From the NCBI GenBank assembly GCA_030407085.1, contig CM059587.1, positions 18,201,001 to 18,265,000 of the forward strand: a stretch of DNA of 64,000 nucleotides. Direction: 5' to 3'. The notes beneath the pieces are model-generated. The model was not told the origin of the DNA, ran no database searches, and saw only the letters and a program-made list of their open reading frames with translations. This DNA is from Trichopria drosophilae. Its lineage: Eukaryota; Arthropoda; Insecta; Hymenoptera; Diapriidae. Shown piece by piece: positions 25,201 to 40,200 of this stretch (the stretch's first letter is position 1; every line of letters starts with the position of its first letter). A program made the translations under genes and the position numbers.

Positions 25201-28200
25201 GAGGTTCTGAATAGTAAAAGTTCGTTAAGAGAAATTACCCATCATTTGATTTTTTAAATTTATGTAGTTACATCACGGTATTTGTACGTGACGGTGAATA
25301 ACGCGGTAAGCCTAAATCGATCCGGTTACCGAATTAATACTGTGGAAGTGGGAAGTTCGTTTCGGACAGGTGAATGCGATTAATTATCGGTAACTGCTAA
25401 TGGGCTTTACCCATCTACATGGCACGGTCTCCGCAATGATAGAGGTCCGTGCGAATTTCAACCGGTAAATTTTGCTCCGCACTGACAATCGAATTCTGGT
25501 GTCGACAGCGAAATTCGATCTATTCCGGAGAGATAAATTATGATCATATCTGTGTAAATGACGTATTATAATTCCCGATGATTTTTATAACTGGTTAATT
25601 CTTTCCGTCTAAAGTAATGTCTACCTTAGTCACCCTAACATATCTGAGAGGTCATTACCGTCCACATATTTCGTGTAATATCACAGAATTACAAGCGAGA
25701 GGGTTGCTTCGCCGTCAGCACACCACCGCATCCTTAATCTTCCTAAATATCATTTGCAGACGCCATTAGTACCATTCATGATTGCGACAAAGTGGTTTGT
25801 ATGCAATTATCGTACGTGTCGGCAACTATCCTACGTCATGAACGTTATCCTTAACATTATTGTCTGGAAAACGATTGTGTTAGACTATTAAACAATAAAA
25901 ATACAATATTATTATTTGCATTTGTCAAGATCTATTGTTTCTTAAAATATGAATCATTCCAGGTGATGGAAAAAACGAATAAAGATTTTGTTGATTTTCT
26001 ATTCAACATCGTAAGTGTTTACCATCACGCCTCTGGTGAAAAGTGATTTTTTTCTGTCGTTAAAATAATCTCTCGTTATACTCCCTCGCTCCACATAGAA
26101 GCGCATTTAGGCGAGCGTCTGCCAGTAAAGGAGGATAATAATTTCAGCAGTAATTTTAACCTTGTTAGCGTAACGTGCACTAAAGAGGTAGCTTCCGTGC
26201 CTGTTTCTCATGCTTCGAAGGCGCAAACAGTTCTGCATAATACCCGTTTTCCATCGTTTCTTGGTTCGTTGATAACCACCCATCGACACCAGTCATAAAA
26301 ATGTATCGTACAAATTGCATAGTTTCGTGATAATATGTTTTGAAATGATTAAATTCCAATGAATGTTATTATTAGATACTTTTACATTGAATGATACATT
26401 AGAATGGTCGGTGTTCTCATTTAGGAACCTATAGGAAATTCGAGGGCGGAAATTATCCGTATCCATAATATTAATTCTCCAAGAGGAAAATCCGACTCGA
26501 CAGTCTACGTAAATACCGGCCTTATTCTGGTTCATTGACTCTATTGGTTAGATCCTTAAAAGGATAACGAGGATTACGTTTGTTCGCTTCCGATAGGTGA
26601 GCAACGGATATTCAGTTTCAAAATTTAATTAGCGTTATTAATCTTCCGGGATGATTCTCAAACATTGTGACGAAAATGTGTAACGAACGATTTAAAGTTT
26701 CATTTATCGCATCGCAAATATAAAACTCACGGATGAGGACGAAATCCGGATTGGTGTAGATTACGTTCGAAATACCCCTAGGGCGAGTCCACAGCTAATC
26801 GCGTTTCACGAATTTTGTGGTCGAAAGGAGTGGAAAACCGATAGGTAGAGATTCGAGAGTTTCTCAGACCAGATGAATACCTCTTTCCATCGTTTCTTAG
26901 GGTATTGATTCTCTTGCCTTTCTCCATCTTTTATCTTCCTGATATCTTTTTTCATTTATTTTATAGCTGATTTTCTCATTTCCTGTTCTTGCGGCGTTGA
27001 TGTTGTAAGTTTCTAGATAATCGCATCTTTCTAAATTCATCTGGATATTTCATAACGCCCAACTACATCCGCGTAGTACGTACATTAATGTAACATTTGA
27101 AACATGAAATTTCAAGCTCAACATTTCTGGTAGGTAATTGCGTATAGAATAGTAAATCAGTTCAGCGAGTTTTTCTGTGGGGTTGAAATCAGTCGTAATA
27201 CCGTCAAGAAACTTGGCAAATTGGATCTTCTCATTTGGCCGACTAATGTTACAACTCTTCCACTGCAGACGGTGCTAGTTTACCCAGTATAATGTGCGCT
27301 TTACGAGCGAAGCCTGTTTGCTTCCATACCCTGACGGTACTTTTCGTGCGAGAAGTGCACATCACACGGAAAATTTACAATTCCATTTACGCCACTATTA
27401 ATGAGAAAGAGAGGCTGAGTTTTCCAAGAATTTCAACACCAAAGTTCAATGTCGACAGAAGCTTTAAGACCCGATCGAACCGTGTGCGGAAAGGAATTAA
27501 TCGAGCACATCGCCAAACGAATCGCATGATACTGTATGGCGTGCGTGCGTGTCTGATAATTGGACCTATAGATGCTCACCACGTTATCGGAATTGCAAGA
27601 GTCAGAAGTCACAACATGGGAATTGTGTACTGCGTTAAATCAACGCGAGGAAACGCTGGGCGATAATTGAGAAATCGCATGCTTTTAAATGCCTCGAGCT
27701 CGTTACAACAGGTGTTCCGATTGTTCAATCCGATCGTTCGTCCGGGTTTCGTGTTGCGAATTATCGGAAGCGCAAGAGTCGTAACCCGGGTTGCAACGGG
27801 AACTCATTTTTACCCACCCGTAAACGTCAGCGTTGAAAAATATCGTCGTAAAAATGTGTAATTTCATCCGTCGTTCGCAAAGGTGAGCGAGGGAATGCCG
27901 CAAAAATGCTATGTGTTCGTAGAGGTTGATCTCCCCCGCGTTATATGGGCAGCCGGCGTCGAATGGACCCGAATCGATAGAGCGTAGTTTACGCGCTGAC
28001 AATGCAGTCGATCGTAGGCGAGGCATCGTTGCAGAAAATAGCGATCGCCGCTTCGTCCCCTTGTCGAGGGTGAGCTCATTCGTGTCTGGTACGAGAGGGT
28101 CTCCCTTTAATTACAATTATTAAATTTTTTAATGACTGTCGTGAACGTGGGACAACCGAAGGATAAAGGATGTCTGGCACTGAAACAGTATTACCCTTCC

Positions 28201-31200
28201 AAATTGACATTTTTTAGAAAAATGCCTATAGGTGTGTGGGATTCTTTTCAACCAATTGTAAAATACTCGTGAGATACTATCGGCAAAATAGCTATCCCAA
28301 AATGTTCATTGTCACCTCCAAAGTTGACTGGGTCTCAATCTCCATCTTTTCTATACCTTCAAACGGTGAATTTAGTTTTGGAAATAGAACCTAGACTACT
28401 GACCTACCACGGGCCAATATTTCGTGTCATCTTATTAGGGCCAAAAAATGAATCCGCTCAGTAACGCCAGTATCGACAAGGGGTCCCTTACACCTCGTAT
28501 TGTTTGCTTTCTACTCTCGCTATTGTCGCATTAGATGCGAATAGTGAAGAGTCGTAAATTTTGAACAATGTGGTTTAACTAAGAAGTACTAGTGCTACCA
28601 TGTGGATTAGTTCATTCCCAATTTTAGGTCTTAATAATTATACTCCAAATCTCTATCGGTAGTGGTCTGTTCTTCTATGCAAGGAACGAAGCAGATTAAT
28701 ATTTGGTTTGAAATAAACTGGTTTACTGTCTAACTTTTTTAAAAACAAAGGAAACCAAACTTGATTTGGCCAATGAGGGACTACAACAATACCTCTAGCG
28801 CCTTCATGTTTAATTTTTTGTAAAACGCGTAGAGTGACTGTAAAAGGAGGAAACGCGTAGAAAAAATAATTATTCCATTTAAAAGTAAACGCGTCTACAG
28901 TGAGAGATCCTGGATCTTTAAACCAGGAAACGTAAAGTTTACATTTTGTGTTTGTTCTTGTTGCAAATAAATCTATTTGTGCCATACCCATTTGGTGTGT
29001 TATAGTTTGGAAAGCTGACTGAGATAGAGAAAATTCCGTCTCTGGTTCAAGACGTCTGGATTCGTAGTCAGCTTCGAAATTATCTTTGGAACGAATATAT
29101 GAGACGAAAACCCAATTATTTCTTTGTTCCCACCAGTCCCAAATTTGTCTTATTATGTTGTTCATTCCAGGGAACTTAATACTGCCTATCTTGTTTATTA
29201 AGGCAACAGCGGTAGTATTATCTACTCTCAACAATATATCACAATTTCGTAAATCGTTTGTAAAACATTTTAGGCTAAAAAACGGTGCTAGTATTTCTAG
29301 CGAATTGATGTGAAGTTTTCGTTCATCTTCGTTCCAAAAACCATGTGTACGTTGATCTTTACAAGAACTACCCCACCCAGATGATGATGCATCCGAAAGT
29401 ATTTCAAGTAATGGTTTAAATTGTGTAATAGGACATATTGCTTTGCCAATATTACAATACCACCATTTAAAATCAATTTGTAAATAATTAGAAAGAGCCA
29501 TAGAAGCTTCAAAATCACCACCATATTTTTTAAGGGCTAAGAATTTTTCTCTCTCGAAATTTTTTATGTGTACCCTTCCATATTTTAGGGATGTGCAACA
29601 TGATCCTAAAACACCTATGAACGCCGCAAAATTTCGAATAGTACATACTTTGAAATTCATAAATTTCGTAATTAATTCCTTATATTTTTCTATTTTGTTT
29701 TTTGGAAGCTCGATACTCATGTTTTCAGAATCATAAATAAACCCGAGAAATATACATCTCGTGGATGGTATCATACAACTTTTTTCTTCATTTATTATAA
29801 AGCCTAAATTTTCAAGTAAATTACGAGTTTCTTGAATATTTTTACGACATTCATCATAGGAATTTCCAAAAACAAGAATGTCATCCAAATATATGACCGA
29901 AAGGTAACCTTTTTCTCTTAATTTTGACATTACAGGTTTTAATAATTTTGTGAAAATATATGGCGCGCTTGTGACGTAGACTAGATTTTTGTTGTATGGC
30001 ATTAAATCAGCAATTAGTAAATTTTCGATGAAATCTATCGCTTAAAAATATCAAAAAGTCCACTTGTGATTCATCCCCAGTTATGATGAAGTCTGCCTGG
30101 AGCTTCCTATGCTCTATTTTTTCGGAAAATCCAGCTTCCACACTCGTGAAAAGATCATCGTTCTTACATCCTTTGACATGATACTCTGTAACTAATGAGT
30201 AGAGGTAGGTGAATGAGTGTATGTGCGTGTGTCGTATGTGATTCTACCACTGGAAACAACAGTTTGAAACTACCTGATAATGTTTTATGCATTTTAATAT
30301 CGGAACTTTTGAAACAACGTTATTAGCAAAGTTGAGCTTGTCCGGATGAACGAGTGGATGAGTTCACCATTTCCCATTATGACGTAACGATTATATCAAG
30401 TCCGTCAAAATGTCAGTATTTAAAATTTAATTCCTCCCGAAACTTTTTCAAAGAGTATTTCTGTAATTTGTAAAATATCTCTGACGACAATGGTCCCGGC
30501 AGTTACAGGTAGATTCAGACATTTGCGATTCAGTTCGCGGAGGAACGTTCCGACGTTTACGAGGCGGCCACAGCAGCTTCGCCTTTCATTCCGTCGTAAT
30601 AACGAAACCGACTATGTGCTCCTTTTCTTTTTGCACGCAGGCGTTGCAGTTAAAGTAGAAACTCGTGTAGTTATCATTGCGCGCGCGCGTGCTCGCCAAA
30701 CTTTTCGCTTTTCTACAGTCGATAAAAAGGGGTGGACGTGGCACACACTTAGAACTGTTGGCCAGACGCAATTCAATTTTCCGCCCTCCCGCATTCGGCC
30801 GGCAAAACACGTATGAAGTTCGACAAAGTCCGTTTTCATCGTTTTATTAAAATTGTCAATTTTTATCAGCCACTTTAGCAAGCTATGAAATCATATTTTA
30901 CTTCTAACAATAGTAGTACAGGATTTACAAACATGGCAATGACTTTCCAAACGTTTGTTTTTATAAGCTTCCGCGCGGCATGACTGATGGAAATTGGTTT
31001 ATTTTACGCTGAAGGTTTTACAGTTCAGAATTGAGAAGTCTTTCCGTAAACCTCATAAATATTTAAAACTCTTTATACTTGGCTCGTAAAAAATATAAAT
31101 GAAACGGCCTGCGATCGTGAAAAGTAGTTACATTTTCTGGGATGGAAAATCCGGAATTATAGTGAATGTCAATTTTTCATCGTTCTAGCAATGGAAATGC

Positions 31201-34200
31201 GGGAATCATTTGTTTACCAGATCGTATTAAAATTTTCAACAAAGCAAGTTCACTCGTTGAATTTTCCAGCCAATTATGCTTCGTACCGAGCTGGCGTGTA
31301 ATGACTATTGCGAACAAATAGTCCATCAAGTATCAGGGCTTTCAAACGAACAATCAAATTCCAGATGAGAATGACGCAATGAACTAGAAAATTTATAATT
31401 GGAAATTACGTATTATCAGTTTGTTCTAATGAAAGCACGTCGACGCAAAATTCAAAAGGCTTTAATAAATTAGCAATTTAATTTGCACTTGGTCGGTATT
31501 CTTTTGAAAGGTGATATCGTGTAATATACACTTTTTTACAGCACGAGGTGGTAGGAATAATATGAGGGTATTGGAAAATTCGTTTGAAAGAATAAATTAA
31601 AAGATTTGATGGAGCGGTAAGTGGAGTTTACGTTCGATTAAAAATGCTAAAGTCCGGTATATTGTGTTTGCATAAAGGATATAGCTTCGACGGAGGCTTG
31701 GAATTTAGCGTAGTAAATTTCGTCCTGCCATCGTCCTGGGTCGCGTATTGATCGGCCAGGTATATGCATGGAGAGTTCGCTGAAACTCCCCTGCATCGCG
31801 GAGAATCCTCGCACCTGTAACTTCCTCGACCTCTCGAATTTTACCTCAAAATTTTCACCCCCGGAATGTTGAGAAGTTTTCAGAGCCGCGAGGAACTATT
31901 TATTTTATATTGTTTACGTCTTTAAACGAGGTATAAACAGTATCCCCAGAATCAATATTAGGATATCTCCTTGGGCTCAAGTGAAGGAGGATAATGAAAT
32001 CGGAACTAAGTTATCTAGATTCGTTTGTTGAAAGCCTCGTAATTGAAGAGAGTTACGTTGGTTGGGGGGGAGGTAATAAAAACGCTTTTATTACCTTATT
32101 TCATTTCATTTTTTCCTTCAGCTATTATTCACCAGTCATCTCTACAGGTGTTTTATCCTCGTACCTCCTTTTTATTAGATTTCGAGTACGTATTTTCTCA
32201 TTTTACGTTACTCAAGCAACCGCCCTTAGGTTTCAAATAATTTTAGCTTTCTGTTGGTTATTTTCTTCCCCGAAGATTTAGATCTTTTTTTTGCTTGACT
32301 CTGGGTCGTGGGTTTGGTAGTTAATTCTGTTTGCGTAGCGCTCTCTTTCTGGTCTGATTGCTACTTGTGTTTTCGCTTCATGCCGGACACGCGCTGCTTA
32401 ATCGAATTATGTAAGACATAATTAGTTTACATAAAATTTGGTATCCATGATCAGTGATGGGAATTGCGGTGCAATTCGAGTCTACATTGACCAACAAAGT
32501 CAATATGTCAGTGTCGCCCAATGGGGTCGTCAGTATTTCTCGATTGGAATCCAGGTGGTTACGACTTAATCGTGATTAGTCATCGTGTCATTGATTCAAT
32601 AGTCCGCATACACTGTACTCCAAATTAGTGTGGAGTAACATCTTTTGTTTCAGTATTTGAAAAACATCGCGTATACAAAAACGCGTTATTTTTATAAACA
32701 TTTGCACGTTGGAACCCCAGAAATTTTCTGATGGGATGCTATTGGCTTTTGCATCCTATCGCGACTATATCGCAATTGCGGGAATATGAAAAACGGAAAG
32801 GGGATGAGAGGTTCGCGGTTCTGTTGGATGTTGAGCGGTGGGTTTCAACCACAGCAACATTTCGGATTCCATGAAGACCGCGTGTTGTGTGACCGGTTCG
32901 GAGACCGTAATGAACGAATTGTATTTTTTACGATTTCGTGCATGCGGGAGTCCCTTTTACCTCTTTATTTCATATTCTCACTTTTCTCTTCCCTTCCTGA
33001 TATGAAATAATAGGATTTTTCAACGGGATTTTAAGAAACAATAGATTCCTAATGTCTCTTTCATCCTCGGGTTTTCCCATGTTATGTAACACAATTTGAT
33101 TCCAAATAATACGCCCAAATTTACGATGACTATGATCACTGCGGCCGAATTTGTTAACTAAATTCCAAAGCATACGTTGCTCGGGTACTAGGCTAGTTTG
33201 ACAATATTTATCAATAAGTACGACAGAATATGATAAATCTAGACGAAAAAATGGATTAATCTTTCACCTGAACAAAATGTTCTTCACACTTAGACGAGTT
33301 CAAAGGAAAATGTTTGTAGATTAAATGTCACCTTTATTGTCTTAAAAAAACTAAGACAACTTTTGGAATGCATTTGCTTTCGTATCCCATCATTAAAATC
33401 TTGTGATCCGTGAAAGCCATAAACGACGCCATTATCGTAATTCTGTTTTGCTCACACATACAATTTCTAGTTAAAGGGTATTGTTAAAATGGCTGCAGGG
33501 GTTACCGCTTCTGCATTTCCGGTGTAAACGCGTGTCCCAGTGGACCTTTCTGAAAGTGTTAGGACCCGGCATTCATGAACTTGAACGCGACTATTGCGCA
33601 ACGGTAGACGAGCTTGAATTACGTTCAATTCGACGATGCCGAGGTTTGGGATGTAAATCAAAAGGGGATGACAGTGGAACGGGCTCGGCTCACGATCTAG
33701 AAAATTTACTAGGGATGATTGGAACCTCTGATGCAGATCCGACATTGATGATTCCGATATTGCCGCTTTCGAATTCGATTAAAGTTTGACGCATAGATAT
33801 CATTCCACCGCGATGCTCAATTGCTGGTAATTCCACCCTTATTGTCAAGTCTTAGTTTGATCGTGACATTATTACTTGCGAGGTTCTCTGCCTTTGTAGG
33901 TTCATGACACTTCTACAAAACAGAATGACAGCATGTTCCATCATAAATTTGTCACTTTTCAGATTTTAGTACGCTCGTTCTGGAAATGTGGTTTTTTTAT
34001 TCCTGTCAATCCATTAAAATGATCGAAGATTACGTAATGTTTTGTTTTATGAACATTTACAAAAAAAATATCTGGTTACAACATTAATTGTGGTAATCTC
34101 GATCGATTTCCCTTTTCCCGTCTATGGAATTTGAGATGAGTATTAAAATACCTATTTTCCGTCGGATATCCAATAACTGATAGGAGATAGCGGGCGTATA

Positions 34201-37200
34201 AGAAGGTATTTCGCTCGATAAAGAGCTTCCTACGTTTTGAGGGTTTTGCAATGAAATATTCACAAAACGTCAAGCGATTCGGATAAAGGCGTTTTGGAGC
34301 GATATCTGGTTAATAATTGACGGGTAGGTCTCGTCAGTAACCAGCCGCGAAACGTAAAGGGCTCGATTGAATCAGGAATTATGCAGGACGACATCGAGAC
34401 GTACCGGCAATACAAATCGGAGTACGGTCTATGAAAATAATCTCGATGAGATGCAATGGAAATCTTGGCAGCTGCTCTACTGGGTTGTTTCGAATAACTC
34501 AAAGGCAAAGTCTTGGAGAAATTTCAGGACAACGCGACATCTTGAATTTTAAATCGAAATGACGATATATCCATAAGGAAACCAAAAGGTTTCCTCTTGG
34601 TACTGGAATCGATGTATTCAAATGTTTTACTCTGGCAGTGATGTGAGCACATTTTAGTCAGGCAGAGCAGCCGACGTAGAATGCTGAGGTAATCGACCGA
34701 CACAACAATGGGAAACGAAAATTTCATTAACTTTCGAGGCCAAATGATTCGAAATTTGGCGGAAGTTATTAGTTAAACATCTGAATTAATCCTCATTTTG
34801 CTGCGTAGCAATAATAGGAGCGAAACCGTGATGCCTTAATTAATCGTCCGGAGGTCGAGGGATACGCGAGCGACTTTGTGGCAACCTGGAAGCGTTGGAG
34901 CATGTTGGTGTAATCTGGCTTATGGGCACACTTTTTCGCTCTCATTTTTTCACTCCTTTTTTTCATTTTTGTCCACGTTAATCCTCGTAATGAAATTACG
35001 CCCTATTTCTCAGAATATAATGAAATCCAAGAAGGTTTCAGTACTTTGCGCACCCAGCTTGTTATTTGTGAAACTCGTGGAAAAACATGTTTTAATTATG
35101 TGACTGATGTAATGTAATATTGACATAAATGTACCTTCTCGTGTTTGTCGTAATGTTTTCATTGCTGATATGGCTAATGGATTGGCGTAAAACGTTTGAT
35201 AACTTAAAATTTGCACGACGTACTTTTTTATAAGTTCAAAAGCCAAGGCAGACGGCGCTCTTGCTGAAATCGACCGAGGTACAAAGGTGCCAGCGTAAGC
35301 GAAGTAAAAAACTGAAAGCACTTTTTCTTCGCGCCTTAACACGCAAAGAGCTTGGAACTCGAGAAATTCGAGGTGAGCCTTTTACGTTTGAGAATGAATG
35401 CCCCGACTTATGCGGGATCATCGTGATATTTCTCCTCGTTGACACCGCGGTGTTCGAGAGGAACGTAACCTAAGCATGTTCTTCTCGGTGACATTAAAGA
35501 AAAAGCATATCATTGAAGGTGCATTTTAAGAGAACCTTCAATAAAGTTTTCTTTACCTTAATGTTTTGAACATCATCTACTTGAATTCTTCATAAAATTT
35601 ATGCATACATAATGTATATCAGAAGTTCGTTAGGTTCACTATTACAATTTTTACAATATATGTATACTTTTTACATACAGCTTTTCAGTTACGGAAGTGG
35701 GATGAGGGACCCCGCTTGCTATTTCTATGGAATCTGACAATAGTTGGATCAATTTTGCCATTCTATTTACCCTGTCGCCCGCCGTTATGCTCGGTCCGTA
35801 TTCCGGAAATTGCATCTTCATCCTGGCAAAGCTCTCTCACCTTTATGGCGGCACCCAAGCGCTAACTTTAACCAACATCATGAGAGAGCAACGGTACTAA
35901 ATAAAGCTGCGACCATTCGCCGCAAATGCGCATTCGGTTCTTTATGATTTACGTTCTGCCATTATACGAATACGACGTCATATTCTTATTACGCCCAGGT
36001 CTTCTATGCAGCGGTACGGCTCTGTAATACCTTCACTTTAATCTGCAGACAGCTGCCATGAAACGCTTTCATAATCCGTCACGATGTATAAAAGTTGAAG
36101 ACCGTATTATTTAGCTCAATACCTAAAAATATCGTTTTCACTGATTTTATTTTGAAATTTTGATGCTCGTTATATTTTACTTTTATGACGATGGAAGTAT
36201 AACTGCACCTGATTAAATTGCAATCATTTGCGCAGGCTATTTACGGATTAACCTCGGTATGGTTTACCATCGATTGCAAGTTTGTTAAATGGTAAATTTT
36301 TTAATGTTGGGATCGACATACGTATTTTTAGCGATAAGTCCCATAATTGACGTTAAATCCTGCAGCATCGGGGTGGTGGACATCAACTCGAAAAGAGCTT
36401 AATTCATTCGTGTTCCAGCCACGGCAAAGGAGATTCGATGTCGTCGTTTACGGAAATAAGGACAAACGGCTATTGGACGATTTTGTCCCGGACAGATATC
36501 AGTCGAGCTCCAGCCCGGGCAAATAGCTCGGGTCCGTTACGAACGCCCAAGGGAATTTCTGCGAGGTGGAACACGCTGGAAAGCATCGTGTTGTTTACGC
36601 GGCGATCCATCTTCCTATTCTCATTCTTGTCTTCGTGACTCGACTCATTCCCTTATTCCGCTTTCGCGTCGCCTGCATCTCGAAACTCGCATTTTTACCG
36701 GGGGCTTTTGCTCTTTCGGACTTATTTTAACCGGCAGCAATTTCGTCCGGGCAAAAGATGTCACTTTCCAAGAGAGTCCACGATAATTGACTTCTCTTTG
36801 GTAAATTGTTTTTCATAACCGGCTGCGTAAATGAAACTCAAATGTTGATATTGGAAATTGAAAGCTTTTGTGATATTGAAATAAACATCGAACTTCAGTT
36901 ACCCATTTTCTTATTTGTTTCAATTTTTTATTTCCGCAGATGCAATATGGCGAACAGATCTAGATTGGGTAGTCACTCATCACGATCGCCTCGTCCTTCT
37001 TGGATTTATGGAACCTCCGGAAAATCTCACGCTTTCAACACAATCCCGCACGACACTGACACCATTTCAGGACTTGGAGGACTTTCAGGATTTGGAGAAC
37101 TCGACGGTTTCGGTAATGACGCCTTCATCGGATAGCACGGAGAGTTTCGAAACCATCATCCCATTTGCATCGACGAAACTTTCAGCGATCCTTCTTCCAG

Positions 37201-40200
37201 CAAGGACGAAAGATTCGACAGATTGGCAGGAAGAAGTGACGACAACTACAGATTCCACGACTTTGGCTACGACGCGAAAACCATTGCCGAAGATGAACAC
37301 GAGGAATGCACCAGAACGAAGAAGCAAATCGAGGCAACGAAATTCCAGTAGAGCACAAGCTATCCAACGGTCGGGGCAGACTTTTTTCGGAAATATGACG
37401 GGACAAAGTCTTCCGTTGACTTTTAACAGTCTTGCGGATCTTGATCATCCTGAATATCTGAATGAGGAAGTACAAACCGGTAAGTTTTTGTTGAGAAATT
37501 AATGTTTTACAATTCTTATTATTTTGAAAATAACGAAAAGTTTGTTTCTCTAGATGAGGATTATGGTCCTATCACACTAGAATATTTAAACTATGCTATG
37601 GCTCTATGCGTGTATTCCGTGAGATATCCCGCCATTTTTTGGGCAAGCAATAAAGCACTCGGAACCATCTTTAGCATCCAGCTAGTTGCGAATTCCGCGC
37701 AAAGCCTTTTGGCGTACGCTGGAATGTCGATAGTTTATAAAGTAAGATAATGCTTTCCGATTTTATATTAAATAAGTTACTTTAACAATGCCTTGGAGCG
37801 TTTAAGCTTTATTTTATGCGTAATCAAATTTTACGATTCGTGCAGGTGCAAGTGATGGGGCCGTTGAAGGTTTTACCTTTTCTGCGACATCGATCCGTAC
37901 CGACTGCTAGCTCCATTTCCAGTTTCTTCGGAGATCGTTTTTTTCTTCTGAACCCGCACGTGACCTTAGCTATATTCGCCTTATCGTCGCTTCTAGTGCT
38001 TTGTTCCAGCATGGTCATGTATTTGTATGCATATGGAAGGTAAGTCTACTAGTAATTTGTTATTTTGTTGAAAAATGTTCCTCCAATTTGCATCCTGAAT
38101 TCCAGTAGAGATTTTACGATTCAATCAGGCGGTTTCGAAATGTATCGTTAGTTTAAAAGCTTTTTGAAACGCTATCGAACATTATTTTACTCTCATTACC
38201 TTCGAAAACATCTCGAGTTCAATCGAACGCGTCGGTTTCCTCGGTAGAACGCTCCTCCTGCTTTAACTTGCTAATTTCCCGCGATATTCAAGTGAATCGC
38301 GAACCTGATATCTCGATTGCTACCGTCGACTGAGCAGGAACGCGCTGCGGCAATTTTCCTTAATAACCACCCACATAAACCTCTTTACGAGAAAATCCGG
38401 CCCATAAGAAAGGTTGGTTTTTCATTTCAAGATTTTCGTGCGGCTCCCGAACTAATTGTAAGAAATGAACGAAGGAATAACATATTTTAGTCACTAAAAA
38501 TATCGATTTGATAATACATTATCTGTAATTTTTCGTAATGCATTTTTTGAGTTTAGTCTTTGACACGACTGACTTGGTTCTATGCGTTTCTATGTTTCGA
38601 ATGGACAGGTTCACCGCATTCCTGAATCAGGAACGCGAGCGACGCGTGATTACTACCAAAGTTGGAAAGGACGACAGCGGATGGGGGTTCATGACGCATT
38701 CCGCAGCCCTTTGCTTATTTCTCGCCATCGCCATTTGCAATGCCCCCCTTCTCTACGATTATACAGTCGTTTATCGCGGAAGTTTGGATGGGGTGATTTT
38801 GGCCTGCATAGTCGGAACGGTATTTCATCTGCTCCTATGGCTCCTGCTTTGGATTTTCCTGACCGTCAAGCAGAAGTGGACCTTTAAGTTACGTGTAACA
38901 ATAAGTCGAGCTACTGTTCGTTCTGCGAGATCTGTGAAACTTGTGACCGATGTGGATCTGGCCACCGGCAGGGCAGACGACGAGGGCACCAGTACACCAT
39001 TATTAGTCGTGGGAAACGGTCGAACTTATACCGTTGCCGAAACTTCGCCCAAAAAAGCAATTATGAGCGTTATCCAAAAGGCTGCGATGGATCGTAAGGC
39101 TCGTTCTCAAGGTGAGTTTATTTTATTAGAATAATATGATGGTTATATTTATAAGTATATTGTTTTATATGTTTCTGAACAAAAATTCGTAAAACTATTT
39201 GAATTAATGTGTTCCAATTTAAAGTTTCTCCGAAATGCCGATGATTCTCTCAACAGATGGCGTTAATAGCAATTTCTGTTTTCCTAATAATAATACAGAC
39301 CATTTACCATTCAAATTGTTCATTATTCCTTTATTGGTTCTGGATTGTTATCCTTTATTGAAAAATTACAATTTTCTTCTAGTGTATATATTCACTGAAC
39401 GTATTTGCTTTTTATGTTGTTTTATTTTCTTTCATTATTAATTTTTATTCCGATATTAAATTTAAAAATAACATTTTTTATTTTTATGTCCGATGAGGGC
39501 TTAGCCAAAAATATTTAAAGTTTTATTTTTTAATATTCATTCCATTCCATGAATAATTATATACGTGCAGTGGAAACTGTTTTTGTTTACTTTCCAAGTT
39601 CAGTGACCGAGATTTATTACTATACAATAATATTTTATTAATTTGTATAAAAATGCTGCAATTTTTATATTTGAATTTTGATCAAATAAAAACATTTATT
39701 CTTTTTCATCTCGTTAGAAATTATCGATTATTTTTTTATGAAAGCATCCACGTTGTAGCGTACTTTGGTAGCGCTGGTCAATTTATTCAATATTCTAATT
39801 AAATATTTAATCGATATTTATAAAAAAGTTATAGCAACACCATTTTATTTCTTAAAAAATATTAATATGGATATAAAATCTAAATTCAAGGATTCTAAAA
39901 TTTCTATCGCTCAAAATTAAATATTGAAAATAGTGAAATATATTTTTTATTATATACAATTGGGAGTGTCCTTCTCAAATCTGAGGTTTATTTTTTGAAC
40001 CACCAACGGATTTTCTATCACGATCGACGAATTGCAAAAATGACACTTAAAATTTTTCATTTTTTATATCGAATCGTTGCTCAATCTGGTAGAAAACATG
40101 ATGCGGATAGAATAATGAGTATTTAGTGTTTAAAAATTGGCATAACCTCAACATTCAAAATGGCAATGTCACAATTCAACATGTTGAGAGACGCCACCCG

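Larger units (their letters stand above)
23378..36939 (+). other. tincar intron 3, 13.6 kb, with one retroelement
   Basis: Bounded by the donor at 23378 and the acceptor TTTATTTCCGCAG at 36939. Apart from the antisense DIRS-like fragment at about 28570-30060, I see no gene. ORFs of 100-124 codons at 27292-27666, 30490-30816 and 35010-35342 have no recognisable domain. GC-richer islands near 27.3-28.1 kb and 30.5-30.8 kb could be enhancers, which is speculation. Confidence 0.5.

Noticed and set aside
27292..27861. Two consecutive ORFs (124 and 64 codons) on the + strand inside tincar intron 3
   Set aside because: No family resemblance; overlapping open frames on the other strand show that open frames are common in this GC-richer patch.
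38582..38887. 101-codon + ORF over tincar exon 7
   Set aside because: Alternative frame of the transmembrane exon; the chosen frame fits the splice phases and has the membrane spans.
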